Assembly (NCBI GenBank): GCA_007844125.1
Contig: CM017561.1
Coordinates: forward strand, 58,549,215 to 58,613,214
Source of the DNA: Sinonovacula constricta
Lineage: Eukaryota > Mollusca > Bivalvia > Cardiida > Solecurtidae
Length of the DNA: 64,000 nt
Direction of reading: 5' to 3'
Under the pieces are notes generated by a model, which had not been told where the DNA came from, did no database searches, and saw only the letters and a list, made by a program, of their open reading frames with translations. Shown one piece after another: positions 12,669 through 24,994 of the stretch; position 1 is the first letter of the stretch, and each line of letters opens with the position of its first letter. A program made the position numbers and the translations under genes.

Positions 12669-12960
12669 GATTATTGCAGCATTATCACATTAAACTGTTG
12701 ACTTTATGTTGACTGCAGCATAAAGAAAGTGAAACTGTATGTAGTTGGCTTTATGTTGATAACAACATTTACAACGTGTTTGCCGTTAGATTTATGTTAA
12801 TTCAGTATTTACACCTTAAAACTGTATGTAGTTGGTTATATGTTTGCCGTAACATTAACACAGTGATACTGTTTGATATTGGTTTTATGCTGGCTGCAGC
12901 ATAAAGAAAGTGAAACTGTATGTAGTTGGCTTTATGTATGCTGCAACATTGTTCAACAGG
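12669..12960 (+). repeat. Diverged right flank of the 47-bp minisatellite
   Basis: Beyond the hAT-like insertion the array resumes with decayed units such as GCAGCATAAAGAAAGTGAAA then CTGTATGTAGTTGGCTTTAT and GTTGACT, again 47 bp. They are far less alike than the central units, so this is an old edge of the same array. Confidence 0.85.
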
Positions 12961-13329
12961 GGGAAAGTTTTGTTTTGATTTTAACCCTCATTCATAAACA
13001 TATCAATAGAACGGTAAAGGTCTACACAGTCATAACATTTTAATATACCAATGCTTGAAAGTACATGTAAGTGTAAATATTGGCTTTAAATGCCGCCAAT
13101 AAGCCGGGAAAACAGTAAGGTACCTAGTGTTTTGCTTTTGATCATATAAAGTAATTTCTTTTATATCAGTAGAATGAAGTAGTCTAAATTTTCCCAAATA
13201 CATTGCCTAGCTGTAAAGATGAAAGTTTGTACTATTGACTGCAATTTTCCAGTGGAGGACTTTTTTGAATAGTTACATTTATACCTTTTCCAAACATCCT
13301 TTATCTTCGTATGGATGAATATGGATTAA

Positions 13330-13642
13330 AGGTGGCATCCGACAGTTTCCTACATTTTATAATGTTACAGTATCTGTAAATAGGAACGATTGGAATTGCT
13401 AAAATAGCTATGGATAAACTAAAACATTAGTGGTCGCTTGGTTTCCTTGGTTTAAAAATAGTTAACTGTGCAGCGTGGCTCCTGATAGCAAATACATGTT
13501 TGTAATGACGATTGTGGCGTTATGGTTCACCTTTTCGAGAGGTGTAGGATACCGATACACAGCATTTTATGAGATCAACCCATATAACAATGGTTTACTG
13601 TATAATGAAAATATTTTTAGTCCAAACTGTCGGATACCACCT
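13330..13642. mobile_element. MITE, TTAA-flanked (piggyBac-like), copy with both ends
   Basis: The element starts AGGTGGCATCCGACAGTTT and ends AAACTGTCGGATACCACCT, a near-perfect 19-bp inverted terminus, and is bordered by TTAA at 13326-13329 and 13643-13646. TTAA duplication is the signature of piggyBac-type transposition. The inside (GGTTTCCTTGGTTTAAAAAT, CAGCGTGGCTCCTGATA, ACATGTTTGTAATGACGA) is shared with other copies in the window. There is no transposase frame. Confidence 0.85.
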
Positions 13643-13967
13643 TTAAGCCAATTTTCTTTTTTTTTTCACTTTACTTGAATCTTTTTTTTAATCAGGTAGG
13701 AAGCCAATGGGGGTTGAACTTTCCCATACAAAAGCTGTATGAAAATCCATTTTCTCCCGGATAATTTAGTCATTTTTATCCAATGGATATTTATTATGCG
13801 CAATTACATTGCCTTTTAAAGAACGCAGACCACCAAGTGTGCACTGTGTGGGTTGAAAGTAAGTATTTTATTGCTCCGTCTATATAAAAAAATATCTCCT
13901 TTATCTAAAATTGTACATGGCTTATAAATTTACATAAATCGGGAGAAAGGAATGTTGAATATTTTAT

Positions 13968-14490
13968 CGAACTTGGTATCCAAACTTGGTTTGCAAATAT
14001 CAAATGCATGTACCAATATCTTTCCACTGCTTTGGGAGGAAATTTAGGGATAATGTTTGCATAAACTCATGCTTAAGTCTAAGTAAAAACGATTTTGAAC
14101 ACTACCTATATTGTTAGACCGTACAGTTTGCGAAAGAAAAAACACACTTTGCATGTTCATTCTAACCAACGCTATAAATAATCAGGACCGTGATTTCTCC
14201 TCGATATAGATATCGACGTCAGAGCGGAATATATATATATATATATATGGATGATGACAGGACGTGATCTCAAATGTAAGTTGTCACGAGATTTTCCTTG
14301 TTTAAAAATAGTAATCTCTGCAGCATGGGTCAGATAATAAAAACCTGTTTGCAATGACGAGTGGGGAGTTGTGCTTTAACGTCCACACAGATTAAGGGCA
14401 CCAACGAACAGCGTTTGGCAGGACCTTTTTAGGTAACAATGACTTTTGTGTTAATTTGGAAAAAACTTCGTCCAAACTGTCGTATGCCAC
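13968..14490. mobile_element. MITE, TTAA-flanked family, second copy
   Basis: The right end CCAAACTGTCGTATGCCAC is followed by TTAA (14491-14494). The left end is decayed (TTGGTATCCAAACTTGG near 13973). Inside, AAGTCTAAGTAAAAACGATT, TATCGACGTCAGAGCG and TCTCTGCAGCATGGGTCAGA match the copy at 60.4 kb. A short (TA)n run sits at about 14229-14249. Confidence 0.75.
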
Positions 14491-14499
14491 TTAACAAGA

Positions 14500-15907
14500 A
14501 AAACGACAGAAATGTAAATAAACATTAACATGGTATGATTTCAAATAAAAAGGCAATAAAACTCTATGACTTCGTCACATGTCGATTATTTCTGTATATT
14601 CTAGAACGTGTAGGAGGCGTTTGTTAATATATGGAACAGATAGAAACTCTCAATTTTTGTTAAGGAGCTATGTACTTTTATCTATTTTAATGTATATTAT
14701 AATTTAAAAAGAAGATAGCATCTTAAATCATGTCTTTGCAACAACTATTTTTGTGATTTTCGGGTGGTGGGTTCGAATACTGCCTGAAGCAATGTTTTGT
14801 TTGTATTAATTTTATATTGGTTGCCTTATATTATATGTAAATTTGTTAAATTGTCTTTAACTTTTAATAAGAAAGATGTTGGTTATAATTCGGGGGCCAG
14901 GTCGGGGTGTTGCAGTTTGAGTAAACGACTTGTCTGCTTTCCAGTCCTTCACCGTGCGAGGCGAACCTTCGTACGAGGACGTTAATTAACTAACTGCAGT
15001 GCGCTGGTAATTCTACCCAGATATGTGTTTGAAGTCAAACAAAATAACAAACAAACTTGCGCCGGCGTGGGTGAACAAACCTGATCGTTTGTGTCCATTC
15101 TATACAATGTAAATGGACAACGGCTTCACTACCTGTGTCACCTCTGTACTATAACGCTTCACGTATTTTAGAGATTGTGCGTAAAGTTGTTCCGTAAATA
15201 AATAAGCTATATTTATGAATAAAAGCTTATAAATAATTGTTAAATAAAGACACAGGTTTGTAGAACGTTACATGGTCAGCACTGTTTGAAATTAGTCCCT
15301 ACCCATTATTCTTTCAGCGCTTCCACTGATCTTCATCGATAGTATATATTGGTGGCTTAACGGGGGATTGTTCCGCTTTAAATTCATAATTCATCGTTCA
15401 TTATTCGCCAAAAGCCATGCATCAACTGCATGGAAACATCTACTACTTATACTTACATATTCAACTCCAATTTGCTTAAGAACGGTGCCTCTTAAGGAAT
15501 ATTTTTTATGATAACGGTAGAGTTGGAGGCAATAAAGGAAACCGCCACTGTCGCTGTGATACTTTTGTCAGAGAAAAGAAGCACTAGAATATTGCGCGTT
15601 AAACAGTGTAGCTTGCAACATTAAAGGGTAGTTTACAATCCTAATAAAAGAAGCAAGCTGAAAAAGAAATATGCAGCAACTTGGCGAGGTCTTGTTTTAC
15701 ATAAGACACTGAGCATGCCGGGTTTACGATGCAACTTGCAATAGCAAAAAGCTGTAGCAAATAACAAGGAAAAATGCGAAGCAGCAGACTGGAACGCAAC
15801 CTTTATCGTAGAAAAGTACAGCAACAAAGAGATGGATAGTCTGCAGCAATTAGGTAACTTTAAACTGGCGCATACTATCACGTTGATCTGTTGTCAAGCA
15901 AACTCTA
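14500..15907. other. Upstream flank of SLC6 gene 1, no gene recognised
   Basis: No coding block with splice sites and no convincing core promoter. A B-box-like GTGGGTTCGAATACTG at about 14767 hints at a tRNA-derived scrap. A GTAGCTTGCAAC/CAACTTGCAATAGC motif at 15608-15760 recurs at 31.4 kb and 63.5 kb, a minor dispersed repeat. Confidence 0.5.

Positions 15908-15938
<31 letters not shown>
15908..15938 (+). repeat. Uninterrupted run of 31 G
   Basis: A homopolymer of 31 guanines about 430 bp upstream of the first coding exon of SLC6 gene 1. It can form G-quadruplexes, but it may also vary in length or be an assembly-uncertain tract. No regulatory role can be read from sequence alone. Confidence 0.95.
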
Positions 15939-15942
<4 letters not shown>

Positions 15943-16363
15943 AATCCGTTGACAATTATCGTTCAGTATATTTTTTCCATTATAAGAAACCGAACTTCCC
16001 TGTTAATTGTTACAGTTTACTTATAGGACCATGCTTATTACGGCACATTGGATGTCTCACATCTATATTCTTTCTTGTCTGTTTTGGATTGTTGATCCTC
16101 TGGTATAAATCATGAACCAGTCGTGAAACTATCAGTATACAATATGGCTAGCAAACAGTCAATACCACAACCATTTCGATGATTTTTCTGGAATAGAAAC
16201 TTTGTCTGATTGTAGCTGGTGATAACCGCTACATTCTATACTATAAGCAAAACAACTGATTAGGTGTCGTCTGCTTATTTCTTACCAAAGGTGAGAAAAC
16301 ATTAAAAACCCGTATAATTACATTTATACTTGCAGTTCTATGTATTTTAACCTTCTTCGACAG

Positions 16364-16666
16364 GCGTTACAATGACGTCACAGCCTAATATCCGGGTACA
16401 AGACAATGCCTACGAAGACACAGCTGATGTTTCCGTTCCGTTGACGGGTACATTCGGGAACCACGAGCAAATGCCTACGTCACTGAACGACGGTTCCTTA
16501 GATGACGTAGAAACCAAATTTGACGTCGATGCCGATAGCGACCCCGCAAGGGCCGCACGCGGTACTTGGGCCAGTGAGTTTGACTTTATCCTGGCTTGTG
16601 TCGGGTTCGCGGTGGGACTGGGAAACATCTGGCGCTTCCCCTATCTGTGTTACAAGAATGGAGGAG
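16364..16666 (+). CDS. SLC6 gene 1 coding exon 1 (N-terminus, TM1)
   Basis: The acceptor CTTCTTCGACAG precedes it and the ATG at 16372 opens 98 codons plus one base. Residues 1-65 are an acidic, Asp/Ser/Thr-rich cytoplasmic tail. From Trp66 onward comes TM1 with the unwound substrate/Na+ segment GLGN (82-85) and WRFPY. Donor GTTAGT. The ATG is chosen because gene 2 has its ATG at the same distance (295 nt) from the same splice site. Confidence 0.95.
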
Positions 16667-19600
16667 GTTAGTGGGCGTGTTTCTGGTTTAATATTTTAAA
16701 ACGTAGTGTTATTTTGATAATGAACAACGCATTCAGCTTGATCAAATTATATATTTAAATTAAATGAATTCATATGCTAAATGTGGCAAATAACCATAAT
16801 AATAAGATGTACATGTAATTATGACTGGGTAATCTATTCTTTTTGTCTAAAGCTAATTGGCCAGCTAAGATGGTCCTAATATTAATATATTTAAAGAAGG
16901 TAATGTTTATTTAAACCCATGCTGTTGTTGTACCCTAGGTGCATTCCTCGTGCCCTATCTACTAGTGCTGTTCACGTGTGGCATTCCAATCTTTTTGATC
17001 GAGTTAGGCCTAGGTCAATACATGAGGCGGGGTTTTGTGGATGTCTGGAGGATTTGTCCCGCCTTCCAAGGTTAGTAACTATCTGGAAATGACGTCACCG
17101 TTCAAGTTATTTACTCACAAGACATCATTTTTAATATCAACGAACATAAAAAAGCAACATTTGATACATTTGAACATTTCTCACGATTAAGTCTACCATT
17201 GTATTAACGCAATTAAAGTAATTTATTGGCAAATAAAATGTACATCTATAATATGTTCATGGAATTTTATGGTACTTCAATATTCACGACAATTCCATTT
17301 AAAAGGTGTATTGCCAAACTCCTTTGAGTCGTTGTTACCATGTTGTAGGTCTGGGAGGGTGTATCTTCCTGTGTCTGGTCTACCTCAACCTCTATTACAT
17401 CGTCATCCTCGCCTGGGACATATACTACTTCATCATGTCGTTCAAATCGGTGCTCCCCTGGGCCCACTGTGACAACGAGTGGAATACGCCGAGGTAAATA
17501 ATTCCGCCATTGTTATTTTGACAATGTCTATTCATGCCTGACTCAAAATCTCAGAAACAATCCCAAACAAAACGCGTTTGTTTTTTTGTTATTGTTGTTT
17601 TTGTGCTTTTTTTTGTTTTGTTATGTGTGTATGTTTTAAGTATGTAACTATTTACCACGTGCATTGCACTTACATTGAATCGATGAACCAGATGTGACCG
17701 ACAGTGTAGGAACAATCCATAGTTTCAGTATTCATAAATGTTAATAAAATGTTGAAACTAAGTGTAGTTGATTTGTCATGTTAAAACAGGAAATAGAACT
17801 ACTTTGCACCGCGCAACAATGTTCTTGAAAAAAATCATTTTGTGGTGTGAGGTTAATGACGTCATCAGAAATCAGAGGTTTGGTAACATTCTTATCCATG
17901 ATTATTGTTGCTGGTGGTTAAATTGGCAAATGAAAGTTGACCTGTTTTCTTTGACTTTCTTTAAGCGATTATACATCAATACACTTTGACATAAATGCAA
18001 AATAGCCAATAATTGCACCCCAGACACCAACTGACGTACAATTATGGCATTTCTTGTTAAAATTTAATAGTTTCCATGTGATGCCATAGGTCCTGATAAG
18101 ACAGACAAGGTAGCCATCTTTGAAGGCAGAAGCTAATGCAGGCCAATATCTGGAAATATGTGCTGTATTAAACTCCCCACTGTGTTTTTATTTTTCAGTC
18201 TATTTTACTTAATTTTTATATCAAATTTAACAGTTTCTATAAAGTATTTTAAATATGAAAACTATGTGAAAAGGTAAAAACATACAACCAAAAAGATGCC
18301 CCGTTTATTTTGTGTAAGGATAAGCAAATAATTTTATTTATAATGGCCTCCAATTTAAAAAAAAAATATATTTCTGTTTATTAATTCGTTGTGCATTTAT
18401 CAATTTTAAAAATATTGCATTCTGAAAATATGAATTTTATGAGCTTTTCATTGGTGTTTAGTATTAAATTTTTGGACCACAAACGAAGATATTACAAGAA
18501 AATAAAATGTATGCTTCTATACAATTTATCTGAAAATCCTTTGAAGTTGTCATCAAAGATGGCTGCGAAGATGAGGGATCTTCACTGATGCGGAAACTAT
18601 CTATTAATTGTTTGCATTATTATTTATGTCGCCTTAGGTTTTTTTCCGCATCAAACAAACCGTACCATGACTTTTTTAATTGTTTAGTCCTAATCTATAT
18701 CCGAAAATGACATTATTTCTACGAGTCGATTACTATTGACGTAGCATCCAATCTTTTTGTTGTTATCTTTTTTTTTTTTGTTATTACATCACACCGACAC
18801 AATTATGGTCACATGTCAACGTCCAACTAATTTTTGGTGGAGGAAGACCGCAGACTTATGCCTGGGTAGAACCACCGGCATTTCGCAGGCTAGCTGGAAA
18901 ACCTTTCCACATGAAATGACTCGAAGTGACCGGGTCTCGAACCAACGCGGTGAGGTGCTGAGAAGTTACAAGTCAGCGACTTTAACCGCTAGACCACGGT
19001 CGCCCCCATCCAATTTGTATTTGTATTAAATAACACTGATACATATTTTTGCGTAGCCCTGTAGAATTATAATAGGGTTGCCATTAAGCTTTGATAAAAT
19101 AAGCATTGTTTTCTTTTCCGTCAGGGTAAAGCTGATTTTTTAAAACGTTTTGTACCGCTTTTATGTAAAGGACGTCATTTCTTAAGCAATAAATTTACGA
19201 ACTTAAAATTGTATTTTTGAAATGTTTTTGATGTCGTCATGTCTCACCTTAGAAAGCACTTACGAAATTTTTAATTAATACAATGTTTGAACAGTTTTTT
19301 ACACAAACGAATTGTCTTGTTATTTTGTTTTTGCATCTCGTTTAAAATTATTCAATGTACTGAACATTATGTTAATAATATCATACATGTATATATGAAT
19401 TTCACCTACTTCAGATGTGCCGTGAGAAAACCTAGCGTGGATGATATATTCACAAGCAATGTAACAAACTCATCTGTAACTACGGCAGCCACTTCAGTGA
19501 ACGTTACATATGGAAGCTTATCCTTGTCGTACACAGACCCTGTCACGGAATTCTGGGAGTAAGTTAACCGAATACGACGTCATTAGATATTTAACATCAC

Positions 19601-22600
19601 AATAACAATGACATTGTTTTAATAATACGGTTATGTCATTAAAATAGTATTTATAAACTTGTCCAAAGAATTTTAAGGAATGTCAAATATCTTGCAAATG
19701 TCCTGACAATGGTAGCAAAATACATCGATTATGCTATTGACTGAGGACGCAGCCCCATGCAGAAGTGTTCCGAACATAACCGGAAGTGTTCTTCGAAATC
19801 ATCCGTTGAAAAATATGTAGAAATCGAGTGTTCCAGCTCAGCCTATAAATGAGTCTTAATTTATTGTATGTCTTTCGTCTGTAACTTTCATGTACCGGGA
19901 GACCTTGGCAATACACTTACTTTTGTGAAAATAACAACTCTGTAACGGTAAGGTTTCGAATCAACCCTAGGTATAGTTTTAAGAATCCAGAATGTCTCAC
20001 AGTGCAACTGCGTAATTCTGTTAAGTGTGGATTTATTGTCACCCTTATCCATGGACCACCCTCCCCACTCCCAAAATCCCCTGTGTGAAACGCAACAAGA
20101 GAGACAAAAGCAAGGATTCTATTTGGGCCACATTGAGTGTTTAGGAACGATATTAAGTGTGCTGAGACATTTCTCGAATAACAGTATTATATGGAAATTA
20201 AAGTAAAGGGCCATTATTCCAAACTTTAGTTAACAGAGACCTTGTTAAATCCAAGTGCACATGTAAGCGAAGTACATGTAATCCCAATTAACTATCACGT
20301 CTATCAAAAAGATCGGAAAGATGTGTGTATTGTAACAGAATCAGATTCAATATCCCATAAACTTTAAAAATGAGAGCAAACATCTAGATAATGTGAATAA
20401 ACTATAGACTTTCTCTAATAAATCTCCAGAACAGTCGGACAAACATGTGCTACGCCAAGAAAACCTCTAGGTAAAGAAAGCTTGGAATAATCGCAAAAAA
20501 CAGGCTCTTAGCTAAGATGATATTGTTCAGTAAACTTAAAGTGACTCAGTCACCAGAAAGTTTCCAGCAGTGTAAAAAGTATAAAGTAGTATCAGCAAGA
20601 TATACTTACATTGGAGAAATGTTAGACGAGGACAGCAACAACAATTTTATAGTTACATAAAACCTTAACGTTGTGAGGCAGATAGTGTATTCATTCTATT
20701 TTTACCAAACGGAACATTAAATATAAACAGCAAATCAAAAGCTGGTATTCTAAAAGTCATATTAGTTTCCACAGTTGAAGATACCATAATCCGTCTTTTG
20801 AAGATACATACGGCGTATTACCGGTCATTACCATACATAGAAACAGCCTTGTGAAAACGATATAATAGATGAACATATATATCTGACTACTGAACCAAAC
20901 AACAATAACAGTGATTTCACTGAGGAGTGTCTAAGAAAAGGCAGTCGTTGCACTTGAACTTATCTTCAAGGTTTTCTTAAGTAGCGGGAAAATACCCACG
21001 GCATAGAAAGAAGCCTTAATCACACCATTGTTCAATAAGGAGAACAGACGAAAACCATCAAATTTAAAGACAGGTGTCGCTTACATCAATAAGGTTACCT
21101 TTCTAACATGTTATTCACAGCCTGGATATTTCTCATATAAAAACACGACCTACACATCAAATATCAGCAAGATTACGTAAAGGGTGGTCATGTGAACCTC
21201 AGCGGACATTATAAGACCTTGCTGACAGCCTGGACCTGAGTGAGCAATTAGATGCTACACTGTTGAATTGTAGTAAGACGTTTAATTAAATACCTTCTCA
21301 TTACCTCCGGTGTACCATAAAGCAAGTAATTGGACTATATCTATTTTTAGTGTATATTACCGACATGCCAGGTTGTGTTAGTTAAAGACCCCGTATTTCC
21401 ATAGATGATTGCTCTTTTCATAGAACAATCGTTCAGCTTCAGAATCATCATCTATACATAAAGACCTTAACTGACTTAAGAAGTAAGAACGTACACTGCT
21501 CATGGAATTCAGTCAGCAGGTGTGTGCTACTCGTTTTACAGGAAAACGCCGTCCTAATATGTCTACTAAGAACATTCACGAAACCTTCCTCTTAACTGCT
21601 GAGATTGGATTTAACATCGCAGCTGACATATATAGGAATAAGCGCACTAGCAGTCGCAAAATAAACAAAACAATTGCTTCCCTAATTAGAAGTACCTAAA
21701 ACTGTTTCGGTTAAGTAAATGATTGCTTCACATCACTTAAATTCATCTCAACTGTCTAGCACCCGTTCATACATAAAAACTACAAGAAATTGAATAGAGA
21801 AATATGTGATTTGGGATTGCAGGCGCACTGTTAGTGTAACATCAATGCTAGACCACCTACCTTAGGAGAGCTTACAAGCACACCGATATAACACCAATGT
21901 GTCTATAATCTGCAGGATAGCATATACCACCTGGTCCAGGTTTACGCAACCCCTTTTATGGTCCTAGTACAGTCAATATCTACTACAGGAAAATCACGCG
22001 ATACCTTGTATCATGTTCTAGAGAGTTTCTACCGCATGGCCTCTTCTTCCTGAGAACCGCAGACTGTTGCAGACGGTACCATCGAATACTTCATTCTGCA
22101 GCAACACATAACAAAGTATTCGCCCCAGTATAATACATGTAAATGGCGCGTGTACATGTTTTCCAACTTCGCATATGCTTAAATTATATATAATTATATA
22201 TATGAGACACAAAACATCAATCGCACCCCAAACTTCCGGCTCCATTTTTTTCTAGGAGAAAGGTTCTACACATCTCCTCTGGTATTGACGAGCCAGGATT
22301 CGTGGTTGGCGAATTGGCGGGATGTCTGTTTCTTGCTTGGGTGCTCATCTACCTCTGTGTCTGGCGAGGCGTACGCTGGAGTGGAAAGGTCAGTTCAAAT
22401 ATGAAAGTAATAATATATATATATGCAAGCAAAAGTACTCTTATGTCACTTAAACTCCATTTCATATTCTGTTATAAATGATATAAGGATAGAATAATAA
22501 TAATCCACACTTTTCTTACAATATTTGAAGGCTTACAAGTTAAAGTTACCTACATACATACAAAGATGTAACATTATTACAAGGTGAAGTTACCTACAAA

Positions 22601-24833
22601 GACTGCATGGCTTTTAAGTTGAAATTACCTGCATACAATTTGTAAGAAAATATACAGACAAAACATGGAATACTGGATATACTTGCACAGTTTATTGACC
22701 AGTTATTTCGACCAAAGCAGTCAACAGACAAACTTTATTTTAAAAGCTTAGTATTTTTAAGCCTACATGTATGTTTTTCACAATTCTACTCTTTTACCTG
22801 GTTGGTAGGCGGTGGGTATGCACCCCTCTCACCGGATCCATCCCAGATAAAACTACGGTAAAAGTACATATAAGAGGACCGAGCTAGTTCATCAAGTATT
22901 GTCAATGTTATCTGTGTTACAGCTTTAGGCACGTGAAAACAAATAATAGAAATAAATAAAAAATACGTCTCTTCTATAACGTTATCGTCAATCGTGGTTT
23001 CATTATATTTTCTAAATGACGTTTAAGGTTTGACTTCAATATATTGTCTTTAACTGCGAAAATGATCACAACACTTTGTATGATATATGTTCATGCATTG
23101 ACTGTTTCACGTGTAAATGTAGGTTGTCTACTTCACTGCCCTTTTTCCATACGTCATCCTCACTTGCCTCGTGATCCGGGGAGTGACACTAGAGGGCGCT
23201 GTGGATGGACTCAAGTTCTATTTTTATCCTGACTTTTCTCGTCTTGGCGACCCTCAGGTAAAGCCATAAAATCAGTGTATATCAGTGATGGTGATAGAAT
23301 AGTTTTATACGAAGTAAAGCAAACATTCGTAATTTTAAAGTTAAAACGGTTGTCACTATGCCATCACTTTTATTGTAATGTATTTAAATGTCATTTACGC
23401 CCAAATTAGCTTTTGATTTTTTGTGTTTAGATCTTTCGTGGCGGTATCATATGCCATTATCTGTACTAAAACGAATGTGATAAAAACACTGTATAGCATT
23501 TCAGTCAGAATAGTCGCTGTCACTTCAGTGTGTCTGAATATTGTGTTTAGTATATTTATTTGTGTTTTCCTTGGCCATGTGCTTATCTGTTGTGTACTAC
23601 TTGTACAAGTAAAACAACCGTCACTTTTACTGACGGTTATACATTCTTCACCAGGTGTGGGTCGATGGATGCACTCAGATAATGTTCTCGTATGCCTTAG
23701 GCTTTGGGGTCCTACTTACTCTGGGGAGCTACAACCAGTTTCACAATAACTTCTACAGGCAAGTACAACCCTTTAGCCATATAACTAGACTTACCATGAA
23801 TAGCTACAGACAAGGGGATAATGACTCTCATTTTCTGAAATTATATCCCAATATATCTCAACATAATATTGTTAATTTGTTCAGGCTTTAGTCGTCTCAC
23901 ATAAGCAGGTCTTACCTAGTATCAGCAGGGTAACGTTTAATTAAATGTAATACTGCACCTCTAATTATACAGTATCACAATTATGGTTAAATTGCTTCAA
24001 AACATGGGGCTGGGATTGGAATCCCGGTATTGGCTCACATGATAAACGTCTTTTTTTCCTCCTTCTTCACTTTGATATTTTTCCTCATCACTCTACCAGA
24101 TGAAGATTAAAACAAGTGTGGTTTTAATTTTTATTTTGTAATGAATCTTAATTAAATGAATTGTGCTAAATTTGATTACAAATAAAACACCTGATATATT
24201 TAAAGTCTGAAAAATCAGAACTATTCGGTGAAATTATTTATACTTTGCAGCATCTACTAAAATACTTTATAGAACACTTTGGGTAACTCTGAAATAAATC
24301 GTTTGTATATCAAAAGCTGTGATTTTTAGAAAAGCACAGTCAGCAGAAAAAAGAAAAACCAGCCAAAAACGTGACGAGTTTGCAAACAATTAATTACATA
24401 TTTGGGATAGTTTGACAACTAATCAAGTATGATTTTGTGTTGGTTAGTTTATTGCTATAATTTGTTGCCTCGATACTCAATAACAACAAAAAAAACTTTT
24501 CCTAAACAGGTTATGACATAATATTTGGAGTTTTCTTATTTCTAAAAAGAAGACGCCTTAAATATCAATGTTAGAAGAAAAGCATATCCATGAATTTAAA
24601 ACTGGATGGAGAATTTTATTAAAATTTGGCATATACGTCAAGGTTAATGAACCTTAACATTAAAGCTATGTCTTGGAATCGCGGGGTTCATCGTTCAAGC
24701 AAAAGACGTCAGTACATGTAAAACCATTTACTTTGCATTGCTCATTATAGTGCATGCATGAGAATGTGTTCAACCTATGGAATTGTCGATAGGTACCACA
24801 ATACAAATTACATCTTCCACACACACACACACA

Positions 24834-24869
<36 letters not shown>

Positions 24870-24912
24870 CACACGCACACACGCACACACACACACACAC
24901 ACACACACTACG

Positions 24913-24994
<82 letters not shown>

